From: Novosphingobium sp. KA1
Lineage (GTDB): Bacteria; Pseudomonadota; Alphaproteobacteria; Sphingomonadales; Sphingomonadaceae
Assembly: GCF_017309955.1 (NCBI RefSeq)
Contig: NZ_CP021249.1
Coordinates: forward strand, 190,798 to 254,797
Direction of reading: 5' to 3'
DNA: 64,000 nucleotides
Shown here: one piece after another, positions 23,163-30,772 of the stretch
Layout of the letters: each line of letters begins with the position of its first letter
How positions within the stretch are numbered: the first letter of the stretch is position 1
The notes under the pieces: model-generated
What the model was told of the DNA's origin: nothing
What the model saw: only the letters and a program-made list of their open reading frames with translations
The model's database searches: none
Program-made: the position numbers and the translations under genes

Positions 23163-24491
23163 TCAGCCGGCCAGATCTTCGACAAGATCTCCCTTGTCCT
23201 CCGCCGCGCTCGAAAGTCGGCGTTCCTCATCGGAGACATTGAGAAGGCGCCAGTCGTCGCCCTTGGGCACCATGCCCTCAAAGGACATCAGCTTGGCATG
23301 GGGAATGCGCGACTCCCCTGTCCCGATCGCGGGCTCGCCGCGTTCCACGGCTTGGGCCGCACGATACATCAGCGTCCGGAACGTGAAGATAGCCTTGTCG
23401 CTCGATCCTAGGCGATCCTCGCTGCGGTCCGCGATCGGACCCATCGATTCCCACATGGCCATGTCCTGTGCCGGAATGCCGTAGATGCCGGTGAAGTCCC
23501 CGGCCTTCATCGCGGCGCGATCCTGCAGATAGTTGTTTTCGGCGTTACGGATCTTCTTGAACGTGACCGGCTCGACATCCTGGCCGAGTTCGGCACCGCA
23601 GAACTTCCGCCAGGCATCCTGCGAAATCCCTTTCTCGGGGTGCCAGGCAATCCAGTAGAACATGGTGTTCTCGTCATCGACCGGCACCAGCATCTGGCTA
23701 AGGTGGTATTGGTCGTTCGACGGAATGTGGACCGTGTAAGGGGCGACAAACAGCGTCATCCGCACATAGTCCTGCTTGTCGGGTTCGACGATCGGCTTGC
23801 GGATTGCAACATAACGGAAGCCGAACGGGGTCTTCTGAACCTCGATACGTGGCGCCTTGTCGGCCGATGGGCGCAGCCAGGCGCTGTCGGTCGCGGTCGA
23901 TCCGCTCACTTCGGTTGCCGTGGGCATGTTGGTGGAATGCAGGCTCGAACTGTGCGCAGAATCGATCGATCCTTCAAGTATCTGAGCCCAGTTGCAGGCT
24001 CCATGCATCTTCACGATGCTGATCTTGTCTGCCGGAGCGGCAGTCCAGTTGGGCGGATCGAAAGGCAGCACATTGTCGGTATCACCCATCCAGACCCAGA
24101 CAAATCCCCCCGCTTCACGAACCGGATAGGCCTTGGTCTTCATCGTCTCGCGCAGCTTGGCGTCGGCGGGCTCGGAGGACATGTCGAGGGCGTTGCCGTT
24201 CACGTCGAACTTCCAGCCATGGTAGAGACAGCGCAATCCGCATTCTTCGTTGCGGCCAAAGGCCAGCGAGGCGCGGCGATGCGGGCAAAGTTCGTCGAGT
24301 GCGCCGATCCTGCCTTCGCTGTCCCGGAACACCACCATGTTTTCGCCGAGCAAGCGAACGCGCAGTGGAGTGCCGTCGGGTTCGGCGACTTCCTCGATCA
24401 TGCAGGCCGGAAGCCAATGCTGGCGCATCAGGCGGCCCATCGGGGCATTGCCTTCAACGCGGCAAAGCAGGTCATTCTGTTCAGGTGTCAT
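23163..24491 (-). CDS. pht3: Phthalate 4,5-dioxygenase-type oxygenase component
   Basis: 442 residues, the length of Pht3/OphA2 oxygenases. Rieske ligands C69/H71 (CPHR) and C88/H91 (CLYH). The mononuclear iron site follows in NWAQILEGSIDSAHSSSLH with D178, H180 and H185. The opening TPEQNDLLCRVEGNAPMG is typical of the phthalate dioxygenase group. The reaction would be phthalate + O2 to cis-4,5-dihydrodiol, using electrons from a reductase not found in this window. It shares a strand with nadC 55 bp upstream and is divergent from the dehydrogenase and decarboxylase genes of the same pathway. The exact substrate is inferred from context. Confidence 0.78.
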   Translation of the reverse strand: MTPEQNDLLCRVEGNAPMGRLMRQHWLPACMIEEVAEPDGTPLRVRLLGENMVVFRDSEGRIGALDELCPHRRASLAFGRNEECGLRCLYHGWKFDVNGNALDMSSEPADAKLRETMKTKAYPVREAGGFVWVWMGDTDNVLPFDPPNWTAAPADKISIVKMHGACNWAQILEGSIDSAHSSSLHSTNMPTATEVSGSTATDSAWLRPSADKAPRIEVQKTPFGFRYVAIRKPIVEPDKQDYVRMTLFVAPYTVHIPSNDQYHLSQMLVPVDDENTMFYWIAWHPEKGISQDAWRKFCGAELGQDVEPVTFKKIRNAENNYLQDRAAMKAGDFTGIYGIPAQDMAMWESMGPIADRSEDRLGSSDKAIFTFRTLMYRAAQAVERGEPAIGTGESRIPHAKLMSFEGMVPKGDDWRLLNVSDEERRLSSAAEDKGDLVEDLAG

Positions 24492-24546
24492 TGTGTTTCT
24501 CCCTAGCGACTTTTCTATGGGGTGGGTCGGTCCTCTCCGGGATTGA

Positions 24547-25404
24547 TCAGGCCGGGCTGTAGTCCAGCCCGATGTCGGCAGCGGGGGCGCTCTGCGTGAT
24601 CCGCCCGACCGAGACGAAGTCCACGCCGGTCTCCGCGATCTCCCGGATGGTGTCGAGCCTGACGCCGCCGGAAGCTTCGATCGGAACCCTGCCGCCGACG
24701 ATCTTCACGGCTTCGCGCAGCATCGCGGCAGACATGTTGTCGCACAGCAGCCGCTCCGCCCCCGCCGCCAGCGCGAGTTCGATCTGCTCCAGCAGGTCGA
24801 CCTCGACCTGGATTTCGAGTTCAGATGCCTTGGCGAGGCCAACTGCCCGTTCGACACCACCGCACAGCGCGATATGATTGTCCTTGATCAGGACTCCATC
24901 ATCGAGCCGCATGCGGTGATTGGTGGCACCGCCCATGCGGGCTGCATATTTCTCGATGACCCTGAGGCCGGGAATCGTCTTGCGGGTGTCGAGCAAGGTG
25001 CATCCGGTTCCGGCGATCTTGTCCGCATATTCGCGGGTGAGCGTGGCTATGCCTGACAGGTGCTGCAGGCTGTTGAGCGCCGATCGTTCGGCCGAAAGCA
25101 TGGCGCGACCATTGCCCTCCAGGCGCATCAACACGTCTCCCCGTGCGGCGCGTTCGCCGTCGCTCTTCAGAAGTTCGATCTTGATGCCAGGATCCAGCTG
25201 GCGGAAAAATGCGACTCCCAGCTCCAGGCCCGCCACCACGATATCCTGTCGGGTAGCGATGACTGCGCTGAGGCGAAGGCCATCTCCAATCGTCAGATTG
25301 GTGGTAACGTCGCCGCCGGTGCCCAGATCCTCGGCAAGCACGGCAGTCACGAAGCTCGCGAGTTCCTGGCGACCAAGTCCGGCAACCGTTTCAGGCTTGG
25401 ACAT
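24547..25404 (-). CDS. nadC: Nicotinate-nucleotide diphosphorylase (quinolinate phosphoribosyltransferase)
   Basis: 285 residues from the ATG at 25404, preceded by GGAGGA; a longer upstream frame has no such site. Family motifs: AEDLGTGGDVTT, LNSLQHLSGIAT, LLDTRKTIPGLR, NHRMRLDDGVLIKDNHI, and IEASGGV with VDFVSVGRIT. NadC converts quinolinate and PRPP to nicotinate mononucleotide with loss of CO2. Its place as first gene of a phthalate-type oxygenase operon, without nadA or nadB, is odd. Quinolinate is the pyridine analogue of phthalate, so it could detoxify or process that analogue, or simply boost NAD supply. Confidence 0.88.
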   Translation of the reverse strand: MSKPETVAGLGRQELASFVTAVLAEDLGTGGDVTTNLTIGDGLRLSAVIATRQDIVVAGLELGVAFFRQLDPGIKIELLKSDGERAARGDVLMRLEGNGRAMLSAERSALNSLQHLSGIATLTREYADKIAGTGCTLLDTRKTIPGLRVIEKYAARMGGATNHRMRLDDGVLIKDNHIALCGGVERAVGLAKASELEIQVEVDLLEQIELALAAGAERLLCDNMSAAMLREAVKIVGGRVPIEASGGVRLDTIREIAETGVDFVSVGRITQSAPAADIGLDYSPA

Positions 25405-25553
25405 TGGCCCGATCCTCCGGTTGCTTCGTTTCGAATACTCTGCGCATCGTGTTTCCCTTGTTTCATTGCATGCATGGAGATTGGCTTCGCCGCCGACGGT
25501 CAAATTTGGCTTGCCGGCGGTGCATGTCCGCACTCTGAGTAGCTTGCATATGC

Positions 25554-25565
25554 TTCTATATAGAA
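25554..25565. promoter_or_regulatory. Palindrome in the divergent pht promoter region
   Basis: Perfect 12-bp palindrome TTCTATATAGAA in the 221-bp gap between nadC and the dehydrogenase gene. It could be an operator for the IclR or MarR regulators nearby, or the overlap of two -10 regions. Position is the only support. Confidence 0.35.
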
Positions 25566-25625
25566 CTATCGGGAATTCAAGCGGGGCCGCCCAATTCAGT
25601 TCCCCAATTGTGCGAAAGGTTAGCG

Positions 25626-26816
25626 TTGAAACACATACGCCTCGGAATCGTGGGTCTCGGACGAGGTTTCATGTTGACCTTGCCTGCCCTTCGTGCCCAT
25701 CCTGCGGTGCAGCTGAGCGCGGCCCACGACCTGCGCGATGAGGCCCTCGTCCGGTTCGAGTCGCAGTTTGGTGCGACGGTGCACCGCACATATGAGGCGT
25801 TGCTGGCGGATTCGGGCGTGGATGCGGTCTACATCGCCACACCGCACGAGCTGCACGCCGCTCAGGCCATTGCCGCGCTCGAGGCGGGAAAACACGTGCT
25901 GGTCGAGAAGCCGATGGCGACTTCGGTTGGTGATTGCGCGGCGATGGCGAGGGCGGCAGAGAAGGCGGGCAAGGTGCTCATGGTCGGACCGAGCCACGCC
26001 TTCGACGAGCCGGTCCGCGTAGCGGCGGAACTCGTGGCGACGGGGCGCTTTGGCAATGTGCGCTTGGTCAACGCCTTCAACTACACCGATTTCATGTATC
26101 GTCCGCGACGGCCCGAGGAACTGGACAGCCGGCGGGGCGGCGGCGTGGTCTACAGCCAGGCGGCGCACCAGATCGACGTGGTCCGGCGGCTCGTGCACCA
26201 GCCGGTGGAATCGGTTCGCGCGGTCGCGGCCAACTGGGATGCATCGCGGCCGAGCGAAGGGGCATACTCGGCGCTGATGACGTTTGCATCCGGCGCCGCG
26301 GCCACGCTCACTTACAGCGGCTATGCCCACTATGACAGCGACGAGTTGCTCGGCTGGATTTCGGAGCTGGGCCGGCCGAAGGATCCTGCGCGCTATGGGG
26401 AAGCCCGGAAAGCACTGAAGCAGCTTTCGCAGCAGGACGAAATCGATGCCAAGCTGGCCCGGACGTTCGGATCGGCCTCTGCGGGCGATCCTGCCGGCGC
26501 GCCTCACCACGAACATTTTGGATTCGTCCTCGTGAGCTGTGAGCGGGCCGACCTCAAGCTGCTGCCGGCCTCGATCGAGGTCTTTGGCGATGAACGGCGC
26601 GAGACCATTCCGGTCGCCCCGCCGACGCTTCCCCGCGCAAATGTGATCGACGACTTCGCCGCCTCGATTCTCGGCGCGAGGCCGCCGGTCCACGACGGCT
26701 GGTGGGGTCTCGAAACCATGGCCTGCTGCGCCGCACTGCTGGAATCCAGCCGCATCGCGACCGACGTCAAGCCCCAGACCATCATTCAGGAATCAAAAGG
26801 AAACACCATTCAATGA
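25626..26816 (+). CDS. pht4: 4,5-dihydro-4,5-dihydroxyphthalate dehydrogenase (Gfo/Idh/MocA)
   Basis: 396 residues. The TTG at 25626 is preferred because AAAGG lies 7 nt upstream and the Rossmann strand KHIRLGIVGLGRGF starts at once. Motif EKPMA near residue 93-97 holds the conserved Lys of the family; the C-terminal domain has SQAAHQIDVVRRL. Length and C-terminal region resemble Pht4, which oxidises the cis-dihydrodiol to 4,5-dihydroxyphthalate with NAD(P)+. The stop overlaps the ATG of the decarboxylase gene, indicating coupled translation. Confidence 0.85.
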   Translation: MKHIRLGIVGLGRGFMLTLPALRAHPAVQLSAAHDLRDEALVRFESQFGATVHRTYEALLADSGVDAVYIATPHELHAAQAIAALEAGKHVLVEKPMATSVGDCAAMARAAEKAGKVLMVGPSHAFDEPVRVAAELVATGRFGNVRLVNAFNYTDFMYRPRRPEELDSRRGGGVVYSQAAHQIDVVRRLVHQPVESVRAVAANWDASRPSEGAYSALMTFASGAAATLTYSGYAHYDSDELLGWISELGRPKDPARYGEARKALKQLSQQDEIDAKLARTFGSASAGDPAGAPHHEHFGFVLVSCERADLKLLPASIEVFGDERRETIPVAPPTLPRANVIDDFAASILGARPPVHDGWWGLETMACCAALLESSRIATDVKPQTIIQESKGNTIQ

Positions 26817-27805
26817 GCCGTCTCAATCTATCTTTCGCCTGCTGGGGATATGACCGGACCGAAGCACTCCAGACCGGCCAGGTCCGGCCCGACGGGATCG
26901 ATCTGAACTTTCAGGTTCTCGATGTGGAGGAGACGTTCTTCCGCATGATCCGCAACCGCGAGTTTGACGTGGCCGAAATGTCGATGTCGTCCTATTGCGT
27001 CACGCTGGGGCGCGAGGATCCGGGTTTCATCGCCATCCCGGTCTTTCCTTCGCGCTTCTTCCGGCATGCGGGCATCTTCGTCTCGGCGAAGAGCGGGATC
27101 GAAAAGCCCGCGGATCTTGTCGGCAAGCGGATCGGCGTTCCGGAGTACCAGCTCACCGCGCCGGTGTGGATCCGCGGTATCCTGCAGGATGAATACGGCG
27201 TCGATCCGTCCTCGGTGACCTATTTCTTCGGCGGGGAAGAGGAGCCGGGCCGGGAAGAAAAGCTCAAGATCAATCTCCCCGAGAAGTTCAAGGTCATTCC
27301 GATCGGACCCGAGCAGACCATTTCGCGAATGATCGCCGATGGCGAGCTTGACGCGGTCTATGCGCCCCGCGCGCCTTCGACCTTCTATTCCGAACCCGAT
27401 AAGGTCCGGCGCCTGTTTCCGGACTTCGTCGCGGTCGAGAAGGCCTATTTCGCGAAGACGGGCATATTCCCGATCATGCATGTCGTCGCGATTCGTCGCG
27501 ATGTCTACGAGAAGAACCGTTGGGTCGCCCAGGCCCTGTACAAGGCGTTTGTCGAGGCTCAGAAGCTTGTCTACGAACAACTGATGGTCTCGGCGTCACT
27601 CAAGACAATGCTGCCCTGGCAGATCGCTGCGGTCGAGGACACGATCGCAACCATGGGCAAGGAATGGTGGCCCTACGGCATCGATCGCAATCGGCACGTC
27701 ATAGAGACGTTCACGCGCTACCACCATGAGCAGGGTCTTTCGCCCCGGCAGTTGACGGTCGAGGACATGTTCGCACCGGAAACGTTCTCCGAATTCCGAA
27801 TCTGA
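26813..27805 (+). CDS. pht5: 4,5-dihydroxyphthalate decarboxylase
   Basis: 330 residues from the ATG overlapping the pht4 stop, with AAAAGGAAA upstream. The protein has the periplasmic-binding-protein-like fold used by Pht5 (SFACWGYDRTEALQTG, FDVAEMSMSSY, GVPEYQLTAPVWIRG, DAVYAPRAPSTF) but no signal peptide, as expected for a cytoplasmic enzyme. It removes one carboxyl of 4,5-dihydroxyphthalate to give protocatechuate. With the oxygenase and dehydrogenase genes it completes the phthalate upper pathway. Confidence 0.88.
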   Translation: MSRLNLSFACWGYDRTEALQTGQVRPDGIDLNFQVLDVEETFFRMIRNREFDVAEMSMSSYCVTLGREDPGFIAIPVFPSRFFRHAGIFVSAKSGIEKPADLVGKRIGVPEYQLTAPVWIRGILQDEYGVDPSSVTYFFGGEEEPGREEKLKINLPEKFKVIPIGPEQTISRMIADGELDAVYAPRAPSTFYSEPDKVRRLFPDFVAVEKAYFAKTGIFPIMHVVAIRRDVYEKNRWVAQALYKAFVEAQKLVYEQLMVSASLKTMLPWQIAAVEDTIATMGKEWWPYGIDRNRHVIETFTRYHHEQGLSPRQLTVEDMFAPETFSEFRI

Positions 27806-27831
27806 CGACTGCCGTGGGGTGTTGCGCGCTT

Positions 27832-27858
27832 CGCGGGGGCAGGGCTCCTGTCCCCGCG
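27832..27858. terminator. Hairpin between convergent genes
   Basis: 12-bp stem (CGCGGGGGCAGG with CCTGTCCCCGCG, one G-U pair) and a 3-nt loop, placed in the gap between pht5 and the oppositely oriented MFS gene. No T-run follows on either side, so it would be a weak or factor-assisted bidirectional terminator. Confidence 0.55.
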
Positions 27859-27910
27859 AATGTGGGGTGCGCGCGCGCCCTTGCCGATCCGTCCTGCCGG
27901 CGCGGTAGGC

Positions 27911-29146
27911 TCACACTGCCCGTTGCGCGGAGTTGTAGCGAGGCAGAAAGAGGATGGCGATCATCAGCACCGCGATCGACGACCAGCACATGGTTAGGGC
28001 CAGATCGTAGTTGCCGGTCCTGCTCGCTAGTGCGGCAAAGACGATTGGCCCTCCGGTGGCTCCGAGCGAATAGGATGCAAACATCAGCGAGAACATCGTC
28101 GTAAACACCGACCGGTCGAAGTACTTGCTGATCATGAACCCGAGGAAATCGACCTCGGCCCCGATGCTCAGGCCGATGCCGAGCGCGGCCACGGCAAACG
28201 CGAACGAAGAACTGCCGAACTGGAGCGTCAAGAGCCCGCCGGCGGTTATCAGGAGAATGGTGGCCATAACCCTGGGCGCGAAAATCCGGTCGAATGCCGC
28301 GCCGCCGGCCAAGCGGCCGACCAGGATGGCCGCGCCAAGGAGGGACTGATAGGTGGCGGCGTCGGTCAGGCTCAGGTTGCGGGCCATCAGAAGGGGTACG
28401 AAGTTGGCGACGCAGGAAACCAGCACGGCGCCGGTGAAGAACGCAAAGGCCAGCATGAGCCAAGTCCGGGGGGTACGAAAGGCGGACCAATCGAACCTCG
28501 ATCCCGCGGCCCGGCCATTCGCTGGGGCGGCCATGGGCTCTGAAAACGGTCGCAGGAAGACTATCGCAATTGGCAGGGCGACGGCAAAGACCATGCCGGC
28601 AAAGGACAGTGCGGTAATCCGCCAGCCGAAATGTTCGGTTATCTGTGCTGCCAGGATGGGGAAAACGGCCGCGCCGACCCCGACGCCCAGCATGGTCGCG
28701 CCAAGGGCGAGGCCGCGGAACCGGTCAAACCAGCCCACCACGATGCTGGCGAAGGCGGGCGGCAAGGTCCCGCCGGCCAGAATGCCGACCGCAAGAAATG
28801 CCAGGCCCGCAACCACCGGGTCACGCGGAACCGCTGCAATCGCGACGAAGCAGATGCTCAGCATGACAGTCGAAAAAATGATAATTCGCCGAGCCCCGAT
28901 GCGATCGGCTGCGACCCCCCACAATGGGCCGAACAGAGCAGACCCAAGACTATACGAAACAAATATCATGTTTCTATCGACGACATCCCATCCCAAATCG
29001 GACGCCATTGCCGTAGCCAATACGCCATACGTATAAATGACTAGGACGCCTACGCTAAGCATCATTCCAATAAACGCAGAAAACACAACAACCCAACCTG
29101 CGCGGGAATCCTTTTCTCTTGAAATGTAGGTCATTTCAGTGGCCAT
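27911..29146 (-). CDS. MFS transporter, monocarboxylate/aromatic acid type
   Basis: 411 residues with 12 predicted membrane segments and the MFS loop 2-3 signature WGVAADRIGARR. The start has AAGGGA upstream. The layout resembles the oxalate:formate/monocarboxylate antiporter branch. Convergent with pht5 and divergent from the IclR gene, so it most likely imports phthalate or a related acid under the same regulator. Confidence 0.82.
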   Translation of the reverse strand: MATEMTYISREKDSRAGWVVVFSAFIGMMLSVGVLVIYTYGVLATAMASDLGWDVVDRNMIFVSYSLGSALFGPLWGVAADRIGARRIIIFSTVMLSICFVAIAAVPRDPVVAGLAFLAVGILAGGTLPPAFASIVVGWFDRFRGLALGATMLGVGVGAAVFPILAAQITEHFGWRITALSFAGMVFAVALPIAIVFLRPFSEPMAAPANGRAAGSRFDWSAFRTPRTWLMLAFAFFTGAVLVSCVANFVPLLMARNLSLTDAATYQSLLGAAILVGRLAGGAAFDRIFAPRVMATILLITAGGLLTLQFGSSSFAFAVAALGIGLSIGAEVDFLGFMISKYFDRSVFTTMFSLMFASYSLGATGGPIVFAALASRTGNYDLALTMCWSSIAVLMIAILFLPRYNSAQRAV

Positions 29147-29400
29147 TTCTAATCCCTTGGTATCGCATATTTCAATATGGGCAGGATTGTCCTAGCCCTG
29201 CAATTCCGTATTCGGCACGGTGGCCAGATTGCGAGCAGTTTGCAATTCCAATTATCACATGGCAAGAAGCGGGAATGAATTTTGCTCCCGCAGGCATGCG
29301 GTTAGGGTTGAAGTCGTTTGGTGCCGTATCAGGGGGCTGACCTCATGTTGCGATCGCCAGCCGGCTCGATAGAATGGGCTGTCCATCGTGAGGAGCAGGT

Positions 29401-30162
29401 GTGGGTACAGTTGATAAGGCATTGGGGTTAGCGGGACTGTTCTCGATAGAGGAGCCGCAATGGACCGTCGAAGCAGCGGCTAGCCGCACTGGAATCCCGA
29501 CGAGCACGGCCTATCGGTATTTTCGCAGCTTGAACGAAGCTGGTCTGATCACGGATTTCTCCGCCGGTCGTTATGTGATTGGTCCAGCGGTCATTCATCT
29601 GGACAGGGTCGCACGGGGGACCGACCCGCTTGTGCTGGCAGCCCAGGATGCGATGGACAATCTGATCAATCGTGGGCCGGACAGGAGTGTGGTCATTCTT
29701 GCAAGAATTTTCGACCGCCGTGTCATGTGTGTCGATCAACGACGCAAAGGCTACCATCCGCTAACGATCAGCTATGAACGGGGGCGGCCGATGCCGCTTT
29801 ACCGCGGTTCGGTGTCCAAGATTATCCTGGCCCACTTGTCTCCACGACTGATTGTTCGCTGCTTTCATGACGATCGGATTGATATTGAGGAGGCTGGCCT
29901 CGGATCGGACCTCAAGTCGTTCCGCCGGAATCTGCGGCTGATACGGCGCGCCGGCTACAGCGTCACCCACGGTGAGGTCGACAAGGGAGTGATCGGTATT
30001 GCCGCGCCGATCCTGTCGCCCAATGGCGACGTGTTCGCGTGCCTGTCACTGGTCGTGGCGGAAGAGACCACGCCGGAGGGCAGCATCGAGAAGCTCGTGG
30101 CTCTGGTACGCAAGGAAGCTTTGGCAGTGACCGCTTCGCTTGGCCTGATGTCAGACAACTGA
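29401..30162 (+). CDS. IclR-family transcriptional regulator
   Basis: 253 residues from a GTG preceded by GAGGAG. N-terminal winged helix (VEAAASRTGIPTSTAYRYFRSLNEAGLI) and C-terminal effector domain with GVIGIAAPILSPNGDVFACLS. IclR proteins often control aromatic acid genes (PcaR, PobR, phthalate regulators). It is divergent from the MFS gene across a 254-bp gap that holds no other gene, and is the best candidate regulator of the phthalate module. Confidence 0.88.
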   Translation: MGTVDKALGLAGLFSIEEPQWTVEAAASRTGIPTSTAYRYFRSLNEAGLITDFSAGRYVIGPAVIHLDRVARGTDPLVLAAQDAMDNLINRGPDRSVVILARIFDRRVMCVDQRRKGYHPLTISYERGRPMPLYRGSVSKIILAHLSPRLIVRCFHDDRIDIEEAGLGSDLKSFRRNLRLIRRAGYSVTHGEVDKGVIGIAAPILSPNGDVFACLSLVVAEETTPEGSIEKLVALVRKEALAVTASLGLMSDN

Positions 30163-30172
30163 AGGGTCGATC

Positions 30173-30640
30173 TCAGATCCGTTGCGGCGCACGGCTGAGG
30201 TCATTGGCTCCGTCAACCGCTTTGCGCAGGAGGCGCAGGAGCTCGTTCGCCTCTTGTGCGCTCAGCCCTCGGGTCATGAGCCGTTGGGCTGCTTCCACGC
30301 CCGGGCGGACCAGCTCAAGAGTCGATCGTCCTTCCGCAGTAACAGCCAAGGCGCGCGCGCGCCTGTCGTTCTTGCTGATGCTCCGCTCAATGAGGCCTTT
30401 GCTTTGCAATCTGTCGACGACGCCTGTGATCGTAGTGCGATCAAGGGCGATCTCCTTTGCCAGGCTTGCCTGGTCGAGACCTGGACAGGTATTTATCGCG
30501 GCAAGCGCGGCGTATTGAACGGGCGTTATGTCGCATCCGATCGCATCCATCTCGGATTGGAACACTGCAACGGCGATCTGCTGGAAGCGGCGGGCAAGAT
30601 GGCCCGGTTTGTTTTGGTAATCGCGGTCGGTCGTGCCCAT
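30173..30640 (-). CDS. mobR: MarR-family regulator, MobR-like
   Basis: 155 residues from the ATG at 30640 with GAGGGG upstream; seven further codons upstream lack a good site. MarR helix-wing: LDQASLAKEIALDRTTITGVVDRLQSKGLIER, wing NDRRARAL. It is transcribed away from the hydroxylase gene with two 12-bp palindromes between them. The same arrangement is known for MobR, the 3-hydroxybenzoate-responsive repressor of mobA in Comamonas, which suggests the same job here. Confidence 0.8.
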   Translation of the reverse strand: MGTTDRDYQNKPGHLARRFQQIAVAVFQSEMDAIGCDITPVQYAALAAINTCPGLDQASLAKEIALDRTTITGVVDRLQSKGLIERSISKNDRRARALAVTAEGRSTLELVRPGVEAAQRLMTRGLSAQEANELLRLLRKAVDGANDLSRAPQRI

Positions 30641-30670
30641 GGGACCCCTCGGATAACACAAATGGTATTG

Positions 30671-30697
30671 TCAGTACACTGAGGATCAGTATACTGA
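30671..30697. promoter_or_regulatory. Tandem MarR operator
   Basis: Two near-identical 12-bp palindromes, TCAGTACACTGA (30671-30682) and TCAGTATACTGA (30686-30697), offset by 15 bp, in the gap between the MarR gene and the hydroxylase gene. Spacing and symmetry suit two MarR dimers controlling both promoters. Confidence 0.7.
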
Positions 30698-30772
30698 GTT
30701 GCTCCCGATGTCCAACAGCCAATTTGGCCAACAGGGCGGAGGACTCAGCGCATCGGAACCGGAGGACGGCAA

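Noticed and set aside
26813..27580. Long antisense frame over the decarboxylase gene
   Set aside because: The sense gene has a recognised family, ribosome binding site and coupling to pht4; the antisense frame has none.
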